NCBI GenBank assembly: GCA_001247695.2
Contig: LGRX02035498.1
Coordinates: 1-64,000, forward strand
Length of the DNA: 64,000 nucleotides
Direction: 5' to 3'
Origin: Cymbomonas tetramitiformis
Taxonomy: Eukaryota; Chlorophyta; Pyramimonadophyceae; Pyramimonadales; Pyramimonadaceae
In this document: positions 1-8,401 of the stretch, one piece after another
Position numbering within the stretch: the first letter of the stretch is position 1
Layout of the letters: each line of letters starts with the position of its first letter
Program-made: the position numbers and the translations under genes
Notes under the pieces: model-generated
What the model was told of the DNA's origin: nothing
Databases searched by the model: none
Seen by the model: only the letters and a program-made list of their open reading frames with translations

Positions 1-2
1 TG

Positions 3-1967
3 ATATTGACAGAAGGTGACTCTGCAAAGACCTTTGCCATTAGTGGACTTAGCGTAGTGGGAAGAGACTATTATGGAGTCTTTCCACTCAAGGGTAAGTT
101 GTTAAATGTGCGTGATGCGTCCATCAAACAATTACTAGGAAACGAAGAAATAAACTACATCAAACAGATCGTAGGTTTGCAACAAGATAAAGATTATTCA
201 AAATCAATTGAAGATCTTCGATATGGCAAAGTGATGATCTTAACAGACGCCGACGTGGATGGATCTCACATCAAAGGATTGTTTATCAATTTCATACACA
301 CTTTTTGGGGATCGTTGATACATGATAACAATTTCTTGACAGCTATGCGAACACCGATTATAAAGGCTAGGAAAGGAACACGTGTCGTTCCTTTCTACAC
401 GATACAAGAATACAATGAATGGTTTCAAAGAAATACAAACAATCAATGGAAAATCAAATATTACAAGGGTCTAGGCACTTCGACTGCTCAAGAAGCTAAA
501 GAGTATTTTCAAGAATTACAGAAAAATAAAATAGACTATCAATCGGATACAAATACCGATAAGCATATCGAATTGGCTTTCAAAAAGACTCTGAGCAATT
601 CTAGGAAAGAATGGATTCAAGATGGCTCTGAAAGAAAGGAAACATTGGACAATCGAAATAAGGTTTCTTATTCAGACTTTATCAACAAAGATCTTATATG
701 GTTCTCGATTGCGGACAACGTAAGATCCATTCCAAATGTGATTGATGGATTGAAACCGAGTCAAAGAAAAGTATTGTATGGTTTCAAAAAGAGAGCGAAT
801 ACCGAAGTGAAAGTATCACAAGTTTCAGGGTACATCAGTACAGAAACAAGTTATCATCACGGGGAACAAAGTCTTATGGGGACTATCGTCAACATGGCTC
901 AGAACTTTGTTGGGTCAAATAATATCAACTTATTGGAACCTATCGGACAATTTGGAACAAGACTATTAGGAGGAAAGGATGCGGCGAGTCCGAGGTACAT
1001 CTTTACCAAAATGACCACCATGACCGATCGCATATTCGATTCGCGGGACAGTGCGTTACTGAAATATTTAGAAGACGATGGTTCTGTGATTGAACCCGAA
1101 TACTACGTACCTATTCTACCGATGGTATTGGTTAATGGAGTTGAAGGAATCGGTACTGGATATAGCACTTCGATACCTTGTTATAATCCGGAAGACATTA
1201 TTGATAATCTAAATCGCTATATGAAGAATGAACCATTAAAGAAAATGATACCTTGGTATAAAGGATTCAAAGGAATGATATCTCAAAATAGTCAAAAGGA
1301 ACATCAATATTTGACACAGGGAGTCTACCGAATGAAATCGGATACAGAGGTAGAGATCACCGAACTTCCAATTGGAAAGTGGACATCCGATTATAAAGAA
1401 TTTCTAGATGACTTGGCGGTCAAAAATAAGATAAAGTCGTATGAAAATCATAGTGGAGATACAGACATTATGTTCAATGTGGTGTTAATAGAACCAGTTG
1501 CAGATATATGTCAATTTTTACATTTGACGACCACTTTGTCTACAAATAATATGCATTGTTTCGATGAAAAGGGAAAGATACAAAAATATGATACACCCGA
1601 AGCAGTTATTGAATTATTTGCAAAAGTACGAATAGAGTTTTACAAAAAGAGAAAGGAATATCTTTTGACAAAGATGACGACCGAGATGAACCAAATGTCA
1701 GAAGATATGCGTTTTATTAAATTAGTTATAGATGATATCATCAAAGTTTTTAGGATTCCAAATGCGACTATTAAGAAATCATTGAATGAACACAAATTCA
1801 ATGAAGACATACACAATCGATTACTAAGCATCCGTTTGTCGCAGTTTACTTTAGAAAATGTACAAGATTTTCAAAAAAGAGTCAGAAAGATCAAAGAAGA
1901 GATCAAAACATTGGAAAGCAAATCAAAGAAAGATCTATGGATCAAAGATTTATCCGAATTAAAATAA
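3..1967 (+). CDS. DNA topoisomerase II (type IIA), C-terminal part, 5' end outside window
   Basis: This is the C-terminal two thirds of an ATP-dependent type IIA topoisomerase, which passes one duplex through another to relax and decatenate DNA. The frame is open to the window edge, so the ATPase domain lies upstream. The TOPRIM core is visible: EGDSAK at the start and the Mg-binding DADVDG near residue 82 of the visible part. The breakage-reunion domain carries AASPRY with the catalytic Tyr near residue 331, followed by IGTGYSTSIP. The C-terminus is short and basic, without the long tail of animal enzymes, as is usual for giant viruses. The stop is 14 nt before the next ATG. Confidence 0.95.
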   Translation: MLTEGDSAKTFAISGLSVVGRDYYGVFPLKGKLLNVRDASIKQLLGNEEINYIKQIVGLQQDKDYSKSIEDLRYGKVMILTDADVDGSHIKGLFINFIHTFWGSLIHDNNFLTAMRTPIIKARKGTRVVPFYTIQEYNEWFQRNTNNQWKIKYYKGLGTSTAQEAKEYFQELQKNKIDYQSDTNTDKHIELAFKKTLSNSRKEWIQDGSERKETLDNRNKVSYSDFINKDLIWFSIADNVRSIPNVIDGLKPSQRKVLYGFKKRANTEVKVSQVSGYISTETSYHHGEQSLMGTIVNMAQNFVGSNNINLLEPIGQFGTRLLGGKDAASPRYIFTKMTTMTDRIFDSRDSALLKYLEDDGSVIEPEYYVPILPMVLVNGVEGIGTGYSTSIPCYNPEDIIDNLNRYMKNEPLKKMIPWYKGFKGMISQNSQKEHQYLTQGVYRMKSDTEVEITELPIGKWTSDYKEFLDDLAVKNKIKSYENHSGDTDIMFNVVLIEPVADICQFLHLTTTLSTNNMHCFDEKGKIQKYDTPEAVIELFAKVRIEFYKKRKEYLLTKMTTEMNQMSEDMRFIKLVIDDIIKVFRIPNATIKKSLNEHKFNEDIHNRLLSIRLSQFTLENVQDFQKRVRKIKEEIKTLESKSKKDLWIKDLSELK

Positions 1968-1981
1968 TAATAATATTATAT

Positions 1982-2821
1982 ATGCACAATCTAACAATCG
2001 CTCATTTAAAACGATTAAAAGCAAGTATAGAAAATGGCCGTGTTTCTGATATTATCCAATCTATTAATAGAACTGACTTACAAAATAGAAATCGAATGAT
2101 AATAGGAAGGGATCTTGCTAATTTAGATTCTTTACAACGCTACCTTACAATGCATTTGTACCCGCATTTAAATCGAAATGCAAACCCAAATAATAGGATC
2201 CGTAATAATATTAAAAATAAATTCAAAACGTTGACGATGATGTCACAACCTTTACATTTTCTGTTTAATGATGGTGGTAGGGTTTCTCGTAGTTCTAGTA
2301 ATAGTTCTATTAATATGAATAATAGTCTTGCTCCTCAATATACAGCTGAAAATTATGATCCGGTTACTCAGTTTATATTGCAATCGGCTGTTAATCGTGA
2401 AAAAGCTAGAATAAATAGACTCAAAGGTGTAAAACATGTGACGGTCAATAGTAATTCTTCACCCAGTAGTTCTCGTAGTAGTTCAATACGTGCGTTGAGC
2501 AGGTCGCCGAATCGTTCACAAGCGGGACCATCGCGTCGTGTGGCAAGCAGATCGCGTAATCGTTCACAAGCGGGGCCATCGCGTCGTGTGGCAAGCAGAT
2601 CGCGTAATCGTTCACAAGCGGGGCCATCGCGTCGTGTGGCAAGCAGATCGCGTAATCGTTCACAAGCGGGGCCATCGCGTCGTGTGGCAAGCAGATCCCG
2701 CAGTCGTTCACAAGCGGGACCATCGCGTCGTGTGGCAAGCAAATCCCGCAGTCGTTCACGAGGTTCCCCGATAAGACTACCATCATCATCCTCTAATAGC
2801 AATGGGTTTGAAATGTTATAA
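1982..2821 (+). CDS. SR/RS-repeat protein of unknown function
   Basis: Basic protein of 279 aa. I chose the ATG at 1982 because it follows an AATATTATAT stretch; an in-frame ATG 15 codons earlier lies inside the topoisomerase gene. Residues 1-150 are not recognised. The C-terminal third is built of five 16-residue repeats around RSQAGPSRRVAS, giving many Ser-Arg pairs as in SR splicing proteins and in basic virion or nucleic-acid-binding tails. No RNA-recognition motif is seen. A DNA- or RNA-binding or packaging role is inference only. Confidence 0.75.
   Translation: MHNLTIAHLKRLKASIENGRVSDIIQSINRTDLQNRNRMIIGRDLANLDSLQRYLTMHLYPHLNRNANPNNRIRNNIKNKFKTLTMMSQPLHFLFNDGGRVSRSSSNSSINMNNSLAPQYTAENYDPVTQFILQSAVNREKARINRLKGVKHVTVNSNSSPSSSRSSSIRALSRSPNRSQAGPSRRVASRSRNRSQAGPSRRVASRSRNRSQAGPSRRVASRSRNRSQAGPSRRVASRSRSRSQAGPSRRVASKSRSRSRGSPIRLPSSSSNSNGFEML
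2513..2752 (+). repeat. 48-bp tandem repeat, 5 copies
   Basis: Five nearly identical 48-bp units, each beginning CGTTCACAAGCGG, encode the 16-residue SR repeat of the gene at 1982-2821. Units differ by single bases (for example CGTAAT versus CGCAGT), and the reading frame is kept throughout. The repeat also opens long false reading frames on the other strand. Confidence 0.9.
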
Positions 2822-2835
2822 TGATAATTAAACAA

Positions 2836-2842
2836 TTAAAGA
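2836..2842 (+). promoter_or_regulatory. YTAAAGA box, putative early promoter
   Basis: TTAAAGA starts 28 nt before the ATG of the cap methyltransferase (22 nt spacer). The same box recurs before several other giant-virus and provirus genes in this window. Confidence 0.45.
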
Positions 2843-2863
2843 TACTAGTGTATTAATAACAAC

Positions 2864-3629
2864 ATGTCGTTTGCACAAATTAAACAAATGAGAAACTTTC
2901 ACAATAATGTTAAGAAAAATATTATACATTCTGTTTGTAATACAAAAACCAAATTGCTCGACATCGGTGTTGGTAGAGGTGGTGATATATTGAAATGGCA
3001 CAATGCGGGAATTCAAAATGTAATCGGTATAGATGTTGATGAAACGTATATACGAGAGGCAATAAATCGATTTGAAAATTCCACACAATCAATAAAAAAA
3101 AGAAGTTATAAATTTTTTTTCATATAATGGTACTGATATTCAACATTGTTTGATTGATAACGGGTTATCAACGGAGTACAATGTTATAAGTTGTCAATTT
3201 GCTATCCATTATTTTTTCAAAAATCAATCTACTCTAACGGATTTTTTTAGTCAAGTGAGTAATCTATTAGCGAAAAACGGGTACTTCATAGGGACCGCAA
3301 TGTCAGGTGATAAGATTTCCGAATTTTTACAACGTAAAGAATCGAATGGAATTATTCATATTAAAAAAATGTATAATTCGTTGAGTTATATTGGCGATCT
3401 TATACATGTCTATATACATGGTACGCTATATTTTAAAGAACATTCAATAAGTGCAGAATATTTAGTATTTGAAAAAGTACTAGTAGAAGAATGTTTGAAA
3501 CATAATTTGAAATTGATATCGATGACTCCATTTGAAGATCTATTCAATCAACACGCATACGATATATCTTATTATAATATCAAAGAAACAAGTTTTTTGA
3601 ATGTCGCGTTTGTGTTTCAAAAGATGTGA
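2864..3629 (+). CDS. mRNA cap guanine-N7 methyltransferase-like protein, split by a frameshift
   Basis: SAM-dependent methyltransferase of the cap (guanine-N7) family, which methylates the 5' cap of viral mRNA in the cytoplasm. The first frame (2864-3127) holds the SAM-binding motif LLDIGVGRGGDILKW and the acidic GIDVDETYI strand. The second frame (3150-3629) holds ISCQFAIHYFF, equivalent to the SCQFAFHY signature of cap methyltransferases. The two parts are one base out of register, and the break lies at or near an 8-T run at about 3112-3120. Either a one-base error or indel split an otherwise normal domain, or the gene is decaying. A YTAAAGA box lies upstream. Confidence 0.8.
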
Positions 3630-3709
3630 CTTTTTCGTAATATCCAACCATCATAGCATGATACCATTCATGCTTTCGAATGTTTTTATATACCAAAAAG
3701 TAAAATCTA

Positions 3710-3874
3710 ATGTCTACCGGTGTAATTTACGGAATGCTTATGAACGGGTGTATAAATAAAAATGTATTTTCTGATACCCCATTGGCATTCATGGGGAAAA
3801 CGAAACTCGTTGGAGTGGTTGTCATGAATACACAGAAATCCATCATCGGTAGGAAACAAATTTTGTATATATAG
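3710..3874 (+). CDS. small hypothetical protein
   Basis: A 54-codon frame starting ATGTCTACCGG fills most of the otherwise empty 3630-3931 gap. No family is recognised and composition gives little support. It may be a real small gene or chance. Just downstream is the promoter-like box of the next gene. Confidence 0.25.
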   Translation: MSTGVIYGMLMNGCINKNVFSDTPLAFMGKTKLVGVVVMNTQKSIIGRKQILYI

Positions 3875-3899
3875 TGTTAAAGGCGTTTGATTTATCAAC

Positions 3900-3906
3900 T
3901 TAAAGA
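3900..3906 (+). promoter_or_regulatory. YTAAAGA box, putative early promoter
   Basis: TTAAAGA with a 25-nt spacer to the ATG at 3932, preceded by ATCAAC. Same box and spacing as before other genes here. Confidence 0.45.
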
Positions 3907-3931
3907 CTTTTAATGATATAAGTAAATTAAT

Positions 3932-4474
3932 ATGGAAAAACTAATTTGCAAATCTGGTAATACCAATATCGTTGAGAAAGAAGACACAAGTGAACTTGAA
4001 AAGAAGGTTGGATCGATACTATTGACTCTGATTCAAAAGGCAGTGGTGCTTGCCGCTAAGTATTCGAAATCTTCTGGACGAGATAATTTGTCTTCGACTG
4101 ATATGATCTATGCTTTACAATATTATGCTCATGAATTCAATAATGAAAAAGATCTTGAAGAATCGTTTGTGGAAAATGAGATTGAATATGAAAAAATGAA
4201 TAATGAAGACTGGGTTGAAGACGATGAAGACGATGAAGACGATGAAAACGATGAAGACGATGAAAACGATGAAAACGATGAAGACGATGAGGACGATGAG
4301 GACGATGAAGAATTTTGCAGATCTGAATCAAATGATCCGATATTTATAAAAATGAATGAATATCATGATACATGGGGATCATGGGATCCGTCGGAGTTAA
4401 GCGAGAAAGTTATGAAAAGTGCAATTGATAAAGTGATTAATGAAATTGACATGTTGGAAATAATTGAATCGTGA
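3932..4474 (+). CDS. acidic protein with histone-fold-like N-terminus
   Basis: Protein of 180 aa. Residues about 25-75 form helices with a histone-fold look (a long helix ending QKAVVLAAKYSKSSGR, then LSSTDMIYALQYYAHEF), similar to small histone-fold-like proteins of giant viruses. Residues about 95-130 are an almost pure Asp/Glu tract encoded by GATGAAGAC/GATGAAAAC repeats. A conserved-looking C-terminal helical segment follows. A chromatin or transcription-factor-like role is possible but not shown; the acidic tract could act as a histone-chaperone-type surface. Confidence 0.6.
   Translation: MEKLICKSGNTNIVEKEDTSELEKKVGSILLTLIQKAVVLAAKYSKSSGRDNLSSTDMIYALQYYAHEFNNEKDLEESFVENEIEYEKMNNEDWVEDDEDDEDDENDEDDENDENDEDDEDDEDDEEFCRSESNDPIFIKMNEYHDTWGSWDPSELSEKVMKSAIDKVINEIDMLEIIES
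4218..4310 (+). repeat. 9-bp GATGAAGAC/GATGAAAAC microsatellite
   Basis: About ten imperfect 9-bp units within the acidic gene encode alternating Asp, Glu and Asn. The frame is preserved, so length variation would only lengthen or shorten the acidic tract. Confidence 0.8.
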
Positions 4475-4494
4475 TTCTTAATTATTTATACACA

Positions 4495-5415
4495 TTATTT
4501 ATACACATTATTATACACATTTTTCATATTCAAATTCAATATTTCGTTTATATTGTGACATATCGTATTATCGGGATCCTTTGATTGAGTATAACATTCA
4601 AAGCTTTGATTTCTATTTTTCAAATGTTTTTGTTGTTCGTCATTGAAATACACACTTAAATTCTCTGTTACAATGTTATGATGTTTTATATCTTTATTTA
4701 TAACATTATCATAATATTTCATTGATCTATTTCTACTCGCTCCTAATTTCCAAGCTTCGTGTTCATTTGTCAATTTATGTGGATGTTGCATGATCGGATT
4801 CTCGATTGTGTAATATTGTGGTATATGTAAATATTCCATGGGTAACCAATAGCATTTGATTTTATATTGTTCGAGAAATTTGTATTTATGAAATACGGTT
4901 GACAATATGCGATCGTCTGCCTTTTTTGGAAATTTTCTTGAATACCAACACCACATCAATAGCAAACTTACAGATGCGACTGTGTTATTGAAATAAAAGA
5001 CCTCACCGTTCGTTTCGAATGTTCCGAAATCAATATCGGTTCCTACTCTAGGATCGGCATTCCAATTGAAAGCCATCAAATCAAAATAATCGGTATCAAA
5101 CAATAACGGTTTTTGATAAACAATCATATCGATATCCATGTAAACAACCGGTCGTTTGAATTTTCTAATCATATGCAAAATGAAAAAAGGTTTGTGATTG
5201 ATACCGATTTGATACTTGTCTTCGTTATCAAATTCCGGATGTTCTTCGATATGAAAGTCTAATTGTAGTTCTTTTAGATTCTTTTCAAGTCGTTCCGCGA
5301 GTTGATTATATGTTAATGTAAAATTCTTTTGGCGTCTTTTGTTATCATATATAAATCGAGTGTTTCGACACACCTTATCACGTCCCCACCAATATGAAAT
5401 AAAGATTGGTATCAT
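4495..5415 (-). CDS. GT-A fold glycosyltransferase
   Basis: Protein of 306 aa with the look of a nucleotide-sugar transferase. PVVYMDIDMIVYQKP around residues 92-106 carries the DxD metal- and sugar-nucleotide-binding motif. FDLMAFNWN and a later NNTVASVSLLLMWCW helix follow, as in plant-type and viral GT-A enzymes. The acceptor and sugar cannot be read from the sequence. It is the first gene of a glycan cluster reaching 14 kb and is transcribed away from the next gene, with only 9 nt between the two start codons. Confidence 0.75.
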   Translation of the reverse strand: MIPIFISYWWGRDKVCRNTRFIYDNKRRQKNFTLTYNQLAERLEKNLKELQLDFHIEEHPEFDNEDKYQIGINHKPFFILHMIRKFKRPVVYMDIDMIVYQKPLLFDTDYFDLMAFNWNADPRVGTDIDFGTFETNGEVFYFNNTVASVSLLLMWCWYSRKFPKKADDRILSTVFHKYKFLEQYKIKCYWLPMEYLHIPQYYTIENPIMQHPHKLTNEHEAWKLGASRNRSMKYYDNVINKDIKHHNIVTENLSVYFNDEQQKHLKNRNQSFECYTQSKDPDNTICHNINEILNLNMKNVYNNVYK

Positions 5416-5424
5416 ATACTTATC
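5416..5424. promoter_or_regulatory. 9-nt divergent intergenic between two glycosyltransferase genes
   Basis: Start codons on opposite strands at 5413-5415 and 5425-5427 are separated by ATACTTATC only. Promoter elements of each gene must therefore lie inside the other coding region, or the two share a very compact late-type AT-rich signal. Confidence 0.4.
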
Positions 5425-6315
5425 ATGACAAAAATTATACGTCTTCGTAACGGAATCGGTGACAAACTTCTAGATCTATTAGGTATATTTGTGTATTCCG
5501 AGTTATCGGGTGTGAAAGTGCAAGTGGTATTGAATCAGAATAAACAAAACTTTGTTTGGGGTAATGCGATATATGACAATCGATTGTTTGATTTCGGAAA
5601 CTTAGACGTAGTCGACAAAACAAATGAAGAGTCCAGTGAAACTTTATTAGGATCTACAGCGATCACGCTGTCACCTCTTAACTTTTCAAAAGCTTTTAAT
5701 ACGAATCTTGTTCGCGTCAAGAAAGTATATAAAAAGGTGTTATCAAATATCAACGAATCTGATATAATCAAAGAATACATACCAAGTAACATTTATAATG
5801 CTATCGGTATTCATCTCAGAAAGAGTGACAAGATCATGAGTAGGTGTCCAGAAATGAAACACGTTTCTTCAAAAAATAATAAAGACGAACTCAATGATCT
5901 GATGGATAAATTGAAAGAAGACATTATCAAACATATCGATAGTCCTATATTTGTTTGTAGCGAAGACACCGCGTGGAAACAAAAGTTTGAAAGATTCGTT
6001 GTACAACATGGTGGTTCGATTGTTGGGTCGATTGAAAGAAATGATAATGAATACCCCGGGTTCAAAGAAACATTAGATCTATTTTGTTTATCGAAATGTA
6101 AAAAGATTATACAAGGTACGAAATATTCATCCTTTAGTCTGACAGCAGCTTTATTGGGCAATAAACCAATTGTCAACTATTTATTATCGGATGTTAGTAT
6201 TCTAACACACATATACCGACCGATCATTGATATGGAAATAAGTTACGACCAAGCGTGTGAAACTTACGTGGACTATTCTAAGATTTTATGCAAGTGGGAC
6301 AAATTGTTGAATTAA
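5425..6315 (+). CDS. fucosyltransferase-like glycosyltransferase (GT-B type)
   Basis: Protein of 296 aa. It starts with a Rossmann-like strand and a Gly-rich turn (RLRNGIGDKLLDLLG). It contains IGIHLRKSDK near residue 130, resembling the HxRRxD donor motif of alpha-1,2/1,6 and O-fucosyltransferases. Its C-terminal part (LDLFCLSKCKKIIQGT, then SSFSLTAALLG) matches the usual nucleotide-sugar pocket. The fucose donor is inferred from family resemblance. Its 3' end overlaps the convergent exostosin-like gene by 30 nt. Confidence 0.65.
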   Translation: MTKIIRLRNGIGDKLLDLLGIFVYSELSGVKVQVVLNQNKQNFVWGNAIYDNRLFDFGNLDVVDKTNEESSETLLGSTAITLSPLNFSKAFNTNLVRVKKVYKKVLSNINESDIIKEYIPSNIYNAIGIHLRKSDKIMSRCPEMKHVSSKNNKDELNDLMDKLKEDIIKHIDSPIFVCSEDTAWKQKFERFVVQHGGSIVGSIERNDNEYPGFKETLDLFCLSKCKKIIQGTKYSSFSLTAALLGNKPIVNYLLSDVSILTHIYRPIIDMEISYDQACETYVDYSKILCKWDKLLN

Positions 6316-7146
6316 ATTTCTATAATGTTCTTTCGTTTGAGTCCACCATTCGTAATTATCTTTTTGCAATTGATCTACCTTTGATTCTTGTATCAACTTT
6401 TCACATTGTCTTCTGGCATCTTTCCAAGAATCGCAAAATAACAATGGTGGGAATACTTTGAATTTGAAAGTGTCATTGATTTCTTCACGAGACCCGACGA
6501 TGATCGGAATCGCACCACATTCCAATGCTTCATATATTCGAAAGCAGTCGAGTCTAATGTAACCTCTTCTTGATGGAACGAACATTGAATCCAAATACAC
6601 ATCTTTTATATCGAACGGATTCAATTTATTAGAATTCCAAGAGGATAGATGAACATAATTTGGATTCAAAACGGACATCTTATCGATCATTTTTTGTCCG
6701 TCTTTATTCTTGATGTCGCCCACAAATGAAAAGGCATACTTTCTTTCAGATGCCGGTTTGATCGCCGATTTATGTTGGAATCCCGTATGATATCCCAAGG
6801 GAAGGTAGTGTATATTTTCAAAAGTTGGATAATCTCTGATATTGTATTGACGTAATAGTAATGGTGTATATTTTGCCAAGTTTTGATATTCCGATCTAGA
6901 TCCGAATTCATCGGACATGTGCACGATGATTACAGGTTTGAGGTATTCAACGATGTTTCTTATGTCGTCATATGAATTTCTATTGGATGTGAAAACGAAA
7001 ACACAATTGTCTATTAAGTCATCCGAATACGTACTTTTATTTATCAGATCTTCACAAGATTTGAAAATGATCTCGGTTCCATTAAAGATATCGGTGGTTA
7101 TAAATTCGGTTTCCCATGAAGAAATTTTTTGATAAATCAATTTCAT
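6286..7146 (-). CDS. exostosin-like (GT47/RXYLT1-type) glycosyltransferase
   Basis: Protein of 286 aa. The order of motifs is that of exostosin-like transferases: YLPLGYHTGF, FSFVGDIKN near residue 140, then RGYIRLDCFRIYEALECGAIPIIVG near 190-220, the GT-B donor site with its conserved Glu. There is no signal peptide, so it probably works in the cytoplasm or viral factory. It lies tail to tail with the fucosyltransferase-like gene. The exact sugar is unknown. Confidence 0.7.
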   Translation of the reverse strand: MKLIYQKISSWETEFITTDIFNGTEIIFKSCEDLINKSTYSDDLIDNCVFVFTSNRNSYDDIRNIVEYLKPVIIVHMSDEFGSRSEYQNLAKYTPLLLRQYNIRDYPTFENIHYLPLGYHTGFQHKSAIKPASERKYAFSFVGDIKNKDGQKMIDKMSVLNPNYVHLSSWNSNKLNPFDIKDVYLDSMFVPSRRGYIRLDCFRIYEALECGAIPIIVGSREEINDTFKFKVFPPLLFCDSWKDARRQCEKLIQESKVDQLQKDNYEWWTQTKEHYRNLIQQFVPLA

Positions 7147-7154
7147 ATAGTTAA

Positions 7155-7550
7155 TTATTTATTTTTATTAACAAATGACCGTATGGCGTCGTTTTGTGTC
7201 ATCAACATAAAAAACGGTTTGCCTCTTTTTGAAACTTTGAAAATGCGGTGATCATTTTTCAAAGTTACCGTGTATCCATTGTCATTGATGACGTGTCCAC
7301 CGACTCTCAATGTCATATTGAATGCGTCAGTGGTATCTATGTATCTTGCATATCGACCATTGGATAGATGAAAGGTATTTGGAATATATGCGTACCCATT
7401 CAACTTTTCGGATGCATATTCATGATTGTTCAAATTGTCTTCCGTTTTGAATTTTGAATATAAATCTTTGATTAATTTCTGCGTATTCTTTGATTCTTCG
7501 GAAACGTTTTGTATGACATATGTACTAATTGTGATAGTCTTTTGTGACAT
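7155..7550 (-). CDS. hypothetical protein, 131 aa
   Basis: Soluble, mixed alpha/beta protein without a family I can name. The middle (IPNTFHLSNGRYARYIDTT) and end (GKPFFMLMTQNDAIRSFV) look conserved rather than low-complexity. It sits 8 nt from the neighbouring exostosin-like gene on the same strand. Its ATG is preceded, on its strand, by an AT-rich TATATGTATAA stretch. Confidence 0.6.
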   Translation of the reverse strand: MSQKTITISTYVIQNVSEESKNTQKLIKDLYSKFKTEDNLNNHEYASEKLNGYAYIPNTFHLSNGRYARYIDTTDAFNMTLRVGGHVINDNGYTVTLKNDHRIFKVSKRGKPFFMLMTQNDAIRSFVNKNK

Positions 7551-7590
7551 TTATACATATATGTTGATATTTTTATAAACCATCTTACTA

Positions 7591-8401
7591 ATGAAATTAG
7601 TTAGACATATCGCGTATTGGTATGTAGAAGAACGATTAAATGCTATTAATACAATCATAGAAGAAATGAATAAATTTGACATTGAAATCATTGATTTATT
7701 TATTCATTGTAATATAATATTTGATACATCTGTATTGATTGAGAATGAGAAGGGTAAAACGGTGATTATAAAATGGACTCCCGAGTCCCGACAAGTGTCC
7801 AAAAGGTATAAATTGTGTCGGATATTATTTACCTTGGAATTGTAGAGATTTAATGAAATCCCAATGCAATGATTATGACATTTTTATGTATACAGAAGAT
7901 GATATTGTATTTTATAAAGAAAATTTAGAATATTGGTTAAAATATAAAGACATATGTAAGGAATATAATTGTAATCTAATTTTTGTTAGAAGAGAAACAG
8001 ATAATGTAAAGTTATCGGATATACCAAAATCCCATAAGTATAAAGATATCATAGAATTAAACGGAGCTAAATTTGCGAATATTGGAGTAAATTATTATGC
8101 AGGTTGGATATATGATAAAAACGAATTTAATCTATTTACAAATTCGGATTTTTACAATTTAGAATGGTGTTTAAAGCGATTATGGAAAAAAGGTATCTAC
8201 GGTGGATTATTGAGAGAATATGCCGGTTTTGGCATGCATACTAAACATTTCTTTCATTATAAAAACTTGGCTGTAGTTTTACTTGATGAAGATAATATGT
8301 TAGATGAAAGATGTTTAGTAACACATCTATATCCACCAAAGGGGTTCGACATAACGAATCATCACTCGTGGTATGATTTCAGTCGACTTCTTCAACTGTA
8401 G
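7591..8401 (+). CDS. glycosyltransferase-like protein, split by a frameshift
   Basis: Two frames make up one protein. 7591-7845 gives the N-terminal part beginning [16 protein letters not shown]. 7853-8401 gives the rest with [16 protein letters not shown], an acidic EDD motif like the DxD of nucleotide-sugar transferases, plus aromatic-rich blocks. Read in the second frame, the bases just before 7853 give LPWNCRDL, which continues naturally, so the break is a one-base shift somewhere around 7780-7845. Nothing else in the gene looks decayed. The 3' end overlaps the convergent Hsp70 gene by 23 nt. Confidence 0.6.

Noticed and set aside
2368..2835. Minus-strand repeat ORFs opposite the SR protein
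   Set aside because: They mirror the 48-bp repeat. The plus-strand frame has the good start context and the non-repeat N-terminus.
3090..3160. Spliceosomal intron explaining the cap methyltransferase frame change
   Set aside because: No GT...AG pair of sensible length fits. A single-base shift near the T run explains the two frames fully.
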